Numbered from the stretch's first letter, positions 1 through 9,715 are shown. The stretch is 22,204 bases of DNA from Parasitella parasitica (GCA_025201805.1 MU619448.1:1-22204); one strand, 5' to 3'. Made by a program: numbers and translations. The notes: generated by a model from the letters alone, not told the origin.

Positions 1-20
1 CGATAATCATGCCTGTACTT
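1..20 (+). repeat. Direct repeat, copy A (20 bp)
   Basis: CGATAATCATGCCTGTACTT is found exactly here and again at 336-355. The window edge cuts this copy, so the repeat may extend leftwards. To the right the two copies diverge quickly. Confidence 0.8.
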
Positions 21-335
21 GTGGCGCATAAGAAAGGCTTTGATTTGCTCTTTACCGCAGCCTATCATTGATTATATGCAATTCTTATATGTAAATTTGT
101 GATATCATCTGATAACTTTATAGATATCGATGAAAACATGGATACCAATGTTGTTTCCAGATAGAGGTCAGTCAATGCTAAGTTTTCCAAGTTAGATCTC
201 GGTTCCACGGTCATTTTAGCAAAAGTTATGAGCAAATATGTGATATTTATGATAAATATTGAAAAATAAAACTGGTTTTGCAGATAACTTGTGATAGAAA
301 GGTCGCACAGTGGAAAGCAAGTTATGCTCATATAG

Positions 336-355
336 CGATAATCATGCCTGTACTT
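336..355 (+). repeat. Direct repeat, copy B (20 bp)
   Basis: Exact second copy of the 20-bp sequence at 1-20, with 315 bp between them. The bases before this copy (TATAG) cannot be compared because copy A begins at the window edge. Confidence 0.8.
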
Positions 356-1256
356 ATGGATGTATGATCTAATCTGGAACGGATGAAGTCTTGGCTTAAG
401 AAATGATTGCGACGGTTTAGCATTGATACATCACTTATGGTGATTATAAAGTAATAATCAGATGTATTGTTGAGATGTGCAAGATCAAAATAAGAAAAGT
501 ATAATATAAAACGTTGAATTAACGAGATACGAAATTACTTTATTAAAGATTCAACTTTGCATCTGCTATTTATACTTTTTACAACAACATAAATTTTTGG
601 TGACTTATTTAAAATAGTTGTCGATACTAATCGATAAGGATAATTCGCAAGCAACATCATATCCTTAACAGGGTACGATGTATTATTATACTACAAGGTT
701 ATTGATCTTTGATCTGACAGTACCTTATTGTTTGTCAACCATACAGATCTGTGTTACAGATAACTTTCCTGATATGAAACAAAGACTTTATTCTCCTGTT
801 TCGACAAGTATAACAACACATCATTGGACAATCTCCAATCTTTAATTGAAGTACACTATCATGATCTCCTAACCTACATTATGGCAGATCATGTATTATG
901 TTTCAAGGCATCTGAAAGAAACCATATTTTCGATTATTTTTTGTAATGACTCTTAAAAATTACGATCAGTCTTGTATATATGTGAACAACGATGTGCGAT
1001 TTTCATTCTTAGGGCCAAATTGATCATTGGCCTTTGCCAAATTCAACCAACATTTTTTCCAACGTCGGTATAAGGTGCTGTATCAGCAAGGAACATGCAA
1101 TACATGCACCTTCCTGTGCATAAAATATGGGTGCTAATCATCTATTGCTTGAGCCCTCACGCTTTTAACACATAATACAGTACTCTTTCGAACAAAAAAG
1201 AATATAGCCGCATGCTTCAAGGAGTTGTAGTAATAAAAGTAATAAAAAAAACCTAA

Positions 1257-1290
1257 TGATGGTCGAGTAAACGTATGATCTCGACCATCA
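1257..1290. repeat. Perfect 11-bp inverted repeat with 12-nt spacer
   Basis: TGATGGTCGAG (1257-1267) is followed after 12 nt by its exact reverse complement CTCGACCATCA (1280-1290). It could fold as an 11-bp stem or act as a dyad binding site. The arms are more GC-rich than their surroundings, so base composition alone does not explain them. It lies about 260 bp upstream of the gene at 1551. Confidence 0.75.
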
Positions 1291-1475
1291 ACAGTGTATA
1301 TTACTACAGCATCCAGCAAAAAGACAACCACCGCTATAACACAAGTTTTTTTAGGCATATTTTTCAAGAAGTTATAGCACTATATATAGTTGTCTTGATA
1401 TTTGTATGAGTTTGTTGATTGCCAAAGATTACTCTGCTACTGCATGCAAGCTGTGAAATGTGACAGGCTATAGGG

Positions 1476-1483
1476 TATAAAAT
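1476..1483 (+). promoter_or_regulatory. Probable TATA box of the QW-x-F gene
   Basis: TATAAAAT with 67 nt between it and the ATG at 1551. Three other genes in this window have a TATA-like element at almost the same distance, which is why I accept it. Confidence 0.45.
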
Positions 1484-1550
1484 CTATCGCTCAAAATTCG
1501 TTGCAAAACAAACCTTTCCTTCCAGCTGTAACTAACTACTCTATATTATT

Positions 1551-2649
1551 ATGAAAGAAGGCAACAATATCAGTGTGCGTGATGCTGTAGATCGATTAGA
1601 ACGGAGGTAAGTGCAACTTAGCTAACGTATAGCTTGACAATCAACATTTCTGTTAGTTTATCTGCAGGTAGCTTATTGTCTGTATACAGAGTTTACTGTT
1701 ATTAAAAAAAGGTTATCACAGAGAGAAATACAAGCTCACAATCTAGTACTGAAGACTTTAGTGTCCCTGGATATCTCAGAACTACAGCCTCATCGAATAA
1801 TAAACATAACAACAAACGAAAAATAGCACAGGACAATGACAACCGTGGAAAAAGACAGCAATTTAAAAATACAAACAGTATAGTGCCTACGAAGGTTACC
1901 CACTTGAGTCATCTGAATTATGTTTCGCACAAGTTTAATATGGCATTTATATATTAGGCGTATGATGGGAGTCTATACGAACGTCAGGAATCACGGGAGT
2001 CATCTGTATTTTCCATATCGTCTACGATTAGAGATGATACATTCGACGACGAAGATGCAAATCATGAACTGTTTGAAAAACTTTGTTTGTATGCCAAGTA
2101 TCTGCAATGGGTATTCTTATACGGCAAGGCGAAGGTTGCCTTTGAGCAGAAGAAAAAAGCAATCGAGGTATAAAAGCAAATTGAATCTAGCAGCTCACAA
2201 ATATGTATTAACATAAGACTAGGGTGATTTATTATTAGCTATTGAAGCAGTGAGAGAAAAGCGAACTCGAGAGGCAAAGTTGTTTAGAGAGAAGAATGAA
2301 ATGTTGGATGATGGTGATATTCGAAAGTATGTTCAACAAGCACAAAGAATAACAAATAAACTTAAGCAAAAGTTGGCGATGAAAGATTACGATCTCGGTA
2401 ATTTGTGTTGACGTTACAGGTTTGATAATTCACACTCACCAATTCGTTATAGCCGAAGAAAAAAAGGAGACGATGATGATTTTAGAAAATATGAATGATT
2501 TAAAAGCAAGTCGAATTGATTTTGCAGTAAAATAATCAATAACTCACCATTTCCTCCATATTTAGATCCCAATGTCTTCAGTTCACGAAAATATCAAGGA
2601 ATTGATAAAAGCAAGAGAACTGCTGAAAGATATAATTCAAATAATATGA
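1551..2649 (+). CDS. Probable HAUS8/QWRF-like augmin subunit (spliced, 260 aa)
   Basis: Hand-built exons: 1551-1606, 1657-1667, 1722-1894, 1958-2167, 2223-2397, 2453-2526 and 2566-2649. They sum to 783 nt, keep one frame and use GT-AG sites; introns are 39-63 nt. The N-terminal 80 residues or so are basic, polar and probably disordered (a KRK cluster and an RGKR). Residues 105-150 hold a helical segment with the motif YLQWVF, then GKAKVAFEQKKKAIE; the rest is charged coiled coil ending near IPMSSVHENIKELIKA. In plant QWRF proteins and animal HAUS8, a basic microtubule-binding tail precedes a helix with this QW-x-F region, and the C-terminal IP/LP segment also resembles HAUS8. Augmin recruits gamma-tubulin to spindle microtubules for branching nucleation. 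The family call is inference from recalled motifs. The 11-nt exon and the 39-nt intron are the least certain parts. Without the 11-nt exon, every acceptor I tried reaches a stop. Confidence 0.5.
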
Positions 2650-3144
2650 AAGATTCGTGCCATTTTTGAAAATATGATGTATACCCTGTGGTCGATCACG
2701 CTTTTGTTTAATATCAAATATTAAGAAAAATCTATTACAAATCTGAAAATATAACGAAATTCATTATCGAGTATCTGTAGATATATTACTTAATATGTCT
2801 AACTTGATCATGCGTTTGCATTGCGTGGATGCCAGAAAGATGATTTTGTTTTTGATGCTGTCTTTTCTTCGATGAAGAACACCTGGATTTTTTATACTAT
2901 ATTTTCTTTAGGTAGCACTGTTAAAAAAAAATTGGATTTCACGTTACATCTGGAAAAAAAGACTTTTTGGCAAATTTTATCGGATCAACAGGGCGAACGC
3001 GAACAGAGCCGAGATGAAGGTTTTTTGTACAACAATAACATGAAAGTTTATTTGTTGTATTTGTGGAGAGATAAATTATTGATTAAGAAATAAATATGTA
3101 TGAGATAGATTATGTACAGATTTTAAAAAAATATATTGTGTTTT
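2650..3144. other. Convergent 3' intergenic region
   Basis: This is AT-rich sequence between the 3' ends of the QW-x-F gene (+) and the zinc-finger gene (-). An open frame at 2821-3093 starts with TTG rather than ATG and has no recognisable content. I see only probable 3' UTR sequence here. Confidence 0.6.
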
Positions 3145-3193
3145 TCACACAACATTGAATTGTTGATGTTGCTGCTGCATTCGCATTTGTAGC

Positions 3194-3224
<31 letters not shown>

Positions 3225-4338
3225 GCTGGCAGCCATTCTCAACGCGAAGATGGCGATTTAGGGCGTCCAATCTAGCAAAGGGCTTATGGCAGTGCATGCA
3301 AGCATAAGGTTTGATTCCCCAATGTAACTTTTCGTGTCTGTTGCGATCATGCTGACGAGCAAATTTTCTGCCGCACTCCGTACAAGCAAATGGACGATCG
3401 GCTGTATGTGTACGCATATGAGATGTGAGGTTGTATGGGCGAGTGAATGATTTACCGCATCCAGGATGAGGGCAAAGATGGTTTCCGCCGGATGATGCTG
3501 ATGAATTGGATCTTGCTCTACCACTCATCTTCTTGCAATCACTTGAACTTCTTCGAACAGATGTCTCAGAGCTGTATGCCAATTGGAACTCTTGTTGAAC
3601 TGAACCAGATAGTTTTGGTGGTTCAGAGACTCTTCGCGATCTATTTGCCTTTCTCACAGTCAAGCCAGTGTTGTCAATGGCATTGTAATCTGACATAGAT
3701 GGTGATGGGTAGCCTGCAATCCCCATATTGGGCGTAGTAGATCCTAATAACTCTTCGGTAGACATCAAGAGATTATAGTACAAGACAGATGGATCTGGAC
3801 CGTTCGATTGGAAGATGGTTGGATCGTCAAATGAGCAACTTGCCATCGAAACGGGCGACGATCCTCTATTGGGGGTCCAACTAAGCCAGTCTGTGTTGCT
3901 ACTAGGTTGAGCCAAAAGAAGGTTATCCAGGGTTGAGCCTGTAGAGTTCAGGATATCAGAGAAGGGAAGATCCATAGAAACCTGTTGTGGTTGTTGATCA
4001 AATTGGTTACAATGCTGAGCAATAAACTGATCTACAAAGTTTAATGAGGAATCCGAGTAAGAATGCTGGTGTTGATATTGATTTTGACGGATTGGAGTAG
4101 GTTCAGTAATTGAGATGCAAGGCTCGATCTTTAAGCTTAAATTGTTGTTTTCCATCATCTGCATACGAGAAACAGCATCAGACAAGCTATCAGTGCTTGA
4201 AAAGGGCGGAACCAAAGGAGCAATCAAAGGCATTTCACTGTTTTCTTGGTAGAGATAATCCAGATTATCCTTGTTATTATTCATATTCAAGTAAGGATCT
4301 TGGAGATTCCAGTTATTACCGTATTGTTGGGATTGCAT
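3145..4338 (-). CDS. CRZ1: Crz1-type C2H2 zinc-finger transcription factor (397 aa)
   Basis: Intronless. Three zinc fingers occupy residues 289-370: finger 1 C289/C294/H307/H311, finger 2 C319/C322/H335/H339, finger 3 C347/C350/H363 with C370 as likely fourth ligand. The wording [15 protein letters not shown] and [14 protein letters not shown] is typical of Crz1/CrzA/Prz1, the calcineurin-dephosphorylated activators of calcium and stress genes. Residues 73-78 read PCISIT, an exact PxIxIT calcineurin-docking motif. A serine-rich stretch at about 233-285 with basic-S sites (RRVS, RRSS, RARS) fits a phosphorylated regulatory region. Residues 371-382 are a pure glutamine run, followed by a Q-rich end. 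The long N-terminal part is Q/N/S-rich and probably activating. Known for the family: cytosolic when phosphorylated, nuclear after calcineurin acts. That this protein is a calcineurin target is inference from the docking motif plus the fingers. Confidence 0.8.
3193..3228 (-). repeat. Trinucleotide microsatellite encoding 12 glutamines
   Basis: On the coding strand the run is CAG, ten CAA, then CAG, immediately after the last cysteine of zinc finger 3. The near-pure CAA run is expected to vary in length between strains. Confidence 0.9.
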
Positions 4339-5599
4339 TATTAGAATGAAAAGTTTAACTTTGAAAAAAAAAAAGAAAGAATGAAATGAAAACCTTGCAT
4401 TTTATTTATACTAAATCTCGCCGTGTATTTTTAGATATCACAAGTTACACACGGTAGTTGTGTTGCTGAGCAATGTGACCTATGTATAATTCTACTTTAT
4501 TAATTATGACACGGTAAGCAGTGAAAGAAAGAGGATCTATAAGTGATTTTGTCATGATACAAGCTACACCCTCCTAATGTCTCCCATGTATATTGGTTTA
4601 TTCAATGATTATCATTGATTTAAGACATGTGCTGAACAATCCGTGAAGAAGTCTGTACTACACATCAGACATCATTTTTAATCTCTGTTTCTCTCTCAAT
4701 CACTAATTCTTGCTTTCACAGAAAATGAGGCTGATTCAAATCTCTCTCTTTCGTGCTTCAATCCAAAAATATTTTCAAGATGATGGTACAGACTGACGAA
4801 AACAGTCAAGTTTAAGTTTCACCTCCCTTGGCTACGGTATATCTGTGGTACAAGTTGAAATTACTATTTTGGGTGTTAGAAAATCTGGACATCCAAATGT
4901 GGAAAAATTATCAGTTGAGCCTTTTTGTTGAAGGTTTTGAGGGTGTTCCGTGGCTGGTAGGAATGATGTGTGTATATGATTGTTGTGATTTGAAACAGAG
5001 AGGGCTTATTTTTAGAGCTGCACGTATACATAACCCCCTTAAATGTTTATGAAAAATGCATAAATAACAATTTTAATTTAGGCATAATAGCTGTATTCAT
5101 CTGTATAGTAAAAGTATAAGGAGTGGTATCTATACTTTTGTTTGCATGATTATAGCATTGATATATGCATAGAAGGTTGCTATTAAAAGATATGCAACAC
5201 TTTAATCACGCACATACAACAGGTTATTTTAGCAGGAATTTATTCCATGCACTATCTATAAATAAAAATGGCTTGTCTCTATAGAAATTGTATTGTATTA
5301 AGCTTTTTTTTTAAGCAGAACGTAGATCTTGTAGCTTGCACTATATCCTGATCTAAATTTACAGATAATATTATGTGTCATGATGTAAATTTTATATATT
5401 TTGGCATTCTGTAAACTAAAATACGCTAGGCTAGTCTCCTCATTATAGACTTAATAGCATAATTTCACAAAGCACAACAAAAAAGCTCAAAGTACTTTTG
5501 TCAACAACAACTTGTAGAATAAATAATTTACATTGCGATCGGGGTCAATTTTCTTTTCAGGGGCATGATAATTTAGAGATATGTACTTTATTAAAAAAT
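4339..5599. other. Zinc-finger gene promoter and phosphatase 3' flank
   Basis: There is no convincing gene. The part next to the zinc-finger gene has the TATA box and three ACACGG hexamers within about 90 bp (4421-4426 on the minus strand; 4449-4454 and 4509-4514 on the plus strand, the last two extended to ACACGGTA). Pyrimidine-rich CTCTCT tracts lie near 4680-4760. An open frame at 4828-5052 starts at TTG and has no recognisable content. The part left of 5599 is AT-rich 3' flank of the phosphatase. Confidence 0.55.
4403..4410 (-). promoter_or_regulatory. Probable TATA box of the zinc-finger gene
   Basis: The minus strand reads TATAAATA, with 64 nt between it and the ATG at 4338. The position matches the TATA-like elements of the other genes in the window. 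Confidence 0.5.
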
Positions 5600-6398
5600 C
5601 TATAAGTCGTAAGCACTCGTGATGGTTGTGGTATAACTCCCATCTTGATTTCTATCGACATGAACGCTGTCCAATCGATCTACAATAACTGTAGCCCCAG
5701 CGGCTTTTAATTGCTCAACTGTATGAGTTGTTGTACATGCAATGCACTGCATTCCAGCAGCAATAGCCGCCTGTACTCCACTGGGCGCATCCTCAAAGAC
5801 TAGACATTCTTTAGGCTCTTTACCCAAAATCGCTGCAGCTTTCAAATAGCCTTCTGGATGGGGCTTACCATGAGTAAGCTACATAACGTCCATCAATTTC
5901 TCTATTTCTTTTCTACATGTTATAAACTTACCATGTCTCCCGTAGCCATTTTCTCGGGTATTTGAATATTAAATTGTGATAATCGAGTAGTTGCCATTAA
6001 GTTTGTACCGGCAGTGTTCACTGTCCAATCTTTGGCTGAGATACTTTGTAATAAGTCCATTACACCAGGTAACACGATAACGCCTTCCTTCTCCAAAGCC
6101 AATTTTCCCTCTAGTTCATTGACATGTTCAATAGTAGCCAGCTCTGGTATCCAACATTGTAAAGTTTCAATAGTTCTACGTCCATGAGAGGTTTCAAGAA
6201 TCTTTTTGTACACAATAATAATAAGCAACCAAATCATACTGTTATTCCTTCTGCTGTTGTTTTTTTTACCTTGGCTGGATCTAGGTTATATTTCAATGCA
6301 AGATCTGTCCAAAATTTAATAACTTGAGGCGTTGTATCAATCAAAGTTCCATCAAGGTCAAAAATGAATGCATTCAGTTTTAAAGTTTGGATTGCCAT
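5600..6398 (-). CDS. HAD-superfamily phosphatase, GPP/DOG type (225 aa)
   Basis: Three exons on the minus strand: 6398-6270, 6201-5932 and 5878-5600 (678 nt, phase 0 junctions; introns 68 and 53 nt). The start MAIQTLKLNAF leads straight into motif I, FDLDGT, with nucleophile D14 and acid/base D16. A cap segment with ETSHGRRTIETL follows, then motif II in VNTAGTN, the lysine motif GKPHPEGY, and the acidic motif FEDAPSGVQA. This order and wording match the glycerol-3-phosphatase / 2-deoxyglucose-6-phosphatase subgroup, magnesium-dependent cytosolic enzymes that remove phosphate from glycerol-3-phosphate or small sugar phosphates. The length is normal for that group. Substrate cannot be told from sequence: yeast relatives with near-identical motifs differ in preference. 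Motif II carries an alanine where many members have serine before GT. Confidence 0.85.
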
Positions 6399-6774
6399 AT
6401 TTTGTGTTTTGTATATATTTTTGGAAAAAGAGCTTGTTAATTTTACATGTTTTTCAAGGGTTCAAATTTATTTACTAATCCAAGATATTTCTCCGTGGAT
6501 GTCGATTCTTCCGCTGACGTTTAATTTTACCCAAACATATCCAGTGGCGTCAAGGTGTGCATCAGTATGTAGAAAAGATGAAAGCCTGGTTTATTCAGAT
6601 GATAACACGAGCCTCAACATGTCGTATCGTTGGCCATTTAATATTCGTGGTCAAGATGTATTATGTGGCCTCAGTCGCATTATGAATAGCTTTTTTTTTT
6701 GTTTTCCGTAAAGCCACCACATAATGTAATTACAATTTATTATTATTGTGGGGGTAACAGATAAAGAAAAGTAT
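6399..6774. other. Phosphatase promoter and FOX2 3' flank
   Basis: This 376-bp gap separates two minus-strand genes. Near its FOX2 side there is a run of ten T (6681-6690) inside an inverted repeat (6660-6668 with 6717-6725), and on the minus strand an AATAAA (6737-6742) that could serve FOX2 polyadenylation. A longer plus-strand open frame here (6364-6711) has no recognisable content. Confidence 0.5.
6660..6725. repeat. 9-bp inverted repeat flanking a T-run
   Basis: ATTATGTGG at 6660-6668 and CCACATAAT at 6717-6725 are exact reverse complements, 48 nt apart. They lie 50-115 bp beyond the FOX2 stop codon, in its likely 3' UTR. The short arms and long loop make a structural role uncertain. 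Confidence 0.45.
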
Positions 6775-9715
6775 CTACAACTTGCTTTCGCGAGCAGCAG
6801 AACCATTAAGCTCAACTGCAGCATTAGAAATAGCAACGACATCTCGTTCAACGACACGGGTTTGGAAAATAACCTTATTGCCTTCCTTCCACATAGAAGT
6901 CTCAAGAGTTTCGCCAGGGAAGACATGTTTGGCAAAACGTGCCTTAATATTGGCAAATGAAGCAGGGTCATTGTTACCAAATGTCTTCAAAACGTGCTTG
7001 CCAGAGATACCGAATGAGCAAAGGCCGTGGAGAATAGGGACATCGAAGCCGCCGATTGCAGACATATCAGGGTCAATGTGCAATGGGTTATAATCTCCGC
7101 TCAAACGGTAGAGAGCAGCTTGATCTTCGCTGGTCTTTTCAGTAACAACCGCATCAGGCTTACGACTAGGAACAGCGTTGGTAGCAGAAGCAGCACCACG
7201 GTCAGCACCCTTGGATCGACCACCAAATCCACCGCTACCACGAATGAACAAAGTGAACTCGTTTTCAAACATGACTTCATTAGATTCATCAACGGTGGTA
7301 ACACCAATGATGACAGAGGCACCCTTGCCCTTATCAAGGATATCAATGACACGAGCTTGAGACTTGAGAGTACCACTTGTAGGAATAGTTTTCTTCAGAG
7401 ATAAAAATTGTTCACCGTGCAACAACATCATAGGATTGAAGTTGGGAAGGAAATCTCCCAGGGGAACAGTGTTCATGGTTGTGAAAGAAGGAATAACGCC
7501 AAAGGTAGGCAGTACACCAAAGTTTTCATCATTTTCATAGACAAAACGAGTATCAGTACGCTTGCAACCAACGCCTAAAGCATAGAGGATGGCCTCACGT
7601 TCTTCATATGAGAACTCAAGAGTTTCGAATTTCATCTTTTTGGCAGCTTCAATATCAAGACCACCTTCCTCCTTCTTGGGTGTGTCTTCTTCAACATTAC
7701 CAAAGTTGTCCATGAAACTTTGCAAAGAATCTTGTGTGGTTTCAGGGTTAGTGGCACGACCATCATCAAAGTTGACAATACGAGCCCAGTTGCTAGCTAC
7801 TTGTTCAGGCTTCAATTCACGGTTGGCAGGGAAACCGTAACCACCAGTGCGTTGCCAGCGAACCTTGGCAATCCAGCCACTGCCGACTTCAAAGATACTA
7901 CCAGTGTCTTGGTTGCTGCTGTGACCCAAGTAAGCCACCAAAGGAGCAACATATTCAGGCTTGAAAGCTTCAACCATCTCAGGAGGCATAATCGTAGCGG
8001 TCATACGAGTGCCAGCATTGGGAGCAATGACATTAGCAATAATGTTCTTACGCTGACCTTCAAGAGCCAATGTCTTTGTGAAGCCGACAATACCGAGCTT
8101 AGCAGCACTGTAATTAGTCTGACCAAAGTTGCCATACAAACCGACAGCAGAAGCAGTGTTGATAATGCGACCGTACTTTTGCTTGACAAAGTGAGGCCAT
8201 GCAGCTTGAACAACTTTGTAGGTGCCTCTCAAATGGACTCTGTGTACAAGGTCCCAGTCAGCATCAGTCATACGAGCAAAGGATTTGTCACGAAGAATAC
8301 CGGCATTGTTTACAATGATATCAATACGGCCAAATGCCTTGAGAGCAGTTTCAACAACTTTTTCACCCTCTTCAACAGAATCATAATTGGCAACAGCCTT
8401 ACCACCAGCTTTGCGGATTTCATCGACAACGAGATCGGCAGCACGGCTATCGGAACCTTGACCAGTTGCAGAACCCCCAAGATCATTGACGACGACAGAG
8501 GCTCCCAATTTAGCAAAGAGTAAAGCATAGGCCTTACCAAGTCCACCGCCAGCACCAGTAACAACAGCAACTTGACCATCAAATCTCAATTCGTCGGCCT
8601 TAGGATTAGCATCAGCTTGCTTAGCACGCTCCAGGAGGGCCAAGAAATCAGTGTCCATAATAGAGGTAGGGTGTTCATTGGCCTTTCCAAAGTCAGTAAT
8701 CTCATCCCATTTTGCCCCAACAGCAGCAGGAGTGAAAGAGTCATCAGCCTTGAATACGGCACCGGCGGAACGCTCCCATCTCAGTTTGGAGACAAATCCA
8801 CCGCCGACTTCATAGATACCACCAGTTTCTTCAGTGTTCTCAGCACAAAGATAGCCAACAACAGGAGTGACGAATTCAGGCTTGAGAGCAGCAAGGATCT
8901 CTGGGGGCATAACAGTTTCAGTCCTACATGCCAAGTGCACATTCACGTCAGAACCACACAATCCGAAAACATATACAATCTCTAGTCTTACATTCTAGAA
9001 GCAGCCATAGGGGCAATGGTATTACAGTGAATGTTATCCTTAGCACCTTCCTTGGCTAAAGAGTTGCTGAAACTAGCAAGAGCAAGCTTGGCTAAGAAAA
9101 TGGAAGATTCATGCAAAATTAAATAAAAAATTCCCATTACAAAAAAGCATGTAAATATTTACCAGCACTATAATTAGCTTGACCAAAGTTACCGTACAAG
9201 CCGGCAGCAGATGCGGTCATGATGATACGGCCATACTTTTGCTTCTTCATAATGGGCCAAGCAGCCTTGGTAACGGCATAGGAACCCTTAACATGAACGG
9301 CCATAATAAGATCCCAGTCAGAGTCTGTAATTCTAGCAAATGACTTGTCACGAAGGATACCAGCATTGTTGATGATGATATCCACGCGTCCAAATGCCTT
9401 CATGGCTGTGTCGACAATTTTATCACCGTCTTCAACAGAGTTGTAGTTGGCTACTGCTTTACCGCCTAGCTTTTGGATTTCGTCAACGACAATGTCGGCA
9501 GCCTTGGAGCTGGAACCATCACCGGTTGCAGAAACGCCCAGATCGTTTACAACGACACTGGCACCACGTTTGGCAAAGAAAAGAGCATAGGCCTTACCCA
9601 GACCTACTGATGTGTCAGTTTATGGGCATAAAAGTATTATTTTTGAAAGTTCTATACCTCCACCAGCGCCAGTAACAATAGCTACTCTCCCATCGTAACG
9701 AATATCGTTGGTCAT
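6775..9715 (-). CDS. FOX2: Peroxisomal multifunctional beta-oxidation enzyme type 2 (915 aa)
   Basis: Four exons on the minus strand: 9715-9658, 9603-9163, 9091-8992 and 8923-6775 (2748 nt; introns 54, 71 and 68 nt). Two consecutive short-chain dehydrogenase domains come first. Domain A has TGAGGGLG at residues 15-22 and YSAAK at 164-168. Domain B has TGAGGGLG at 322-329 and YSAAK at 471-475. A MaoC/hot-dog hydratase-2 domain follows, with GDYNPLH; D810 and H815 are the expected catalytic pair. The last residues are SKL, a canonical PTS1 peroxisomal signal. The enzyme hydrates trans-2-enoyl-CoA to (3R)-hydroxyacyl-CoA and oxidises this to 3-ketoacyl-CoA in fatty-acid beta-oxidation. Length and order match fungal MFE-2. 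The first intron is placed so that GGGLG stays intact; the other AG there would insert one valine. Long antisense frames across this gene are shadows. Confidence 0.95.

Larger units (their letters stand above)
1..1475. other. AT-rich intergenic region, no convincing gene
   Basis: No frame shows a recognisable domain or a coding pattern that can be extended by splicing. Two open frames on the minus strand (about 65-331 and 1134-1367) are short, hydrophobic and of a kind expected by chance in AT-rich DNA. The stretch holds a 20-bp direct repeat and a perfect dyad, listed separately, and its right end probably serves as promoter of the gene starting at 1551. Confidence 0.6.

Noticed and set aside
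65-331. 88-codon minus-strand open frame near the left edge
   Set aside because: It is rich in I, L, S and F from AT-rich DNA, has no domain or partner exons, and its length is within chance for this composition.
1134-1367. 77-codon minus-strand frame with a hydrophobic N-terminus resembling a signal peptide
   Set aside because: The hydrophobic stretch is interrupted by Asp. A TATATA sits only about 12 nt from the ATG, too close to be its promoter. The frame also runs through the perfect dyad, so its sequence is likely incidental.
1920-2216. 98-codon plus-strand open frame inside the QW-x-F gene
   Set aside because: It starts with an in-frame ATG, but it has no continuation in the next exons. 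The frame carrying the QW-x-F motif joins in phase on both sides, so this is a shadow frame.
2821-3093. 90-codon plus-strand open frame between the convergent genes
   Set aside because: It begins with TTG, not ATG, and has low-complexity basic/hydrophobic content in the likely 3' UTR region.
4828-5052. 74-codon plus-strand open frame upstream of the zinc-finger gene
   Set aside because: It starts at TTG, has no upstream exon with an ATG that I could join, and no recognisable motif.
7720-8523. 267-codon antisense open frame across FOX2
   Set aside because: It mirrors the codon bias of the conserved FOX2 coding strand. The sense strand has full domain structure, so this is a shadow.
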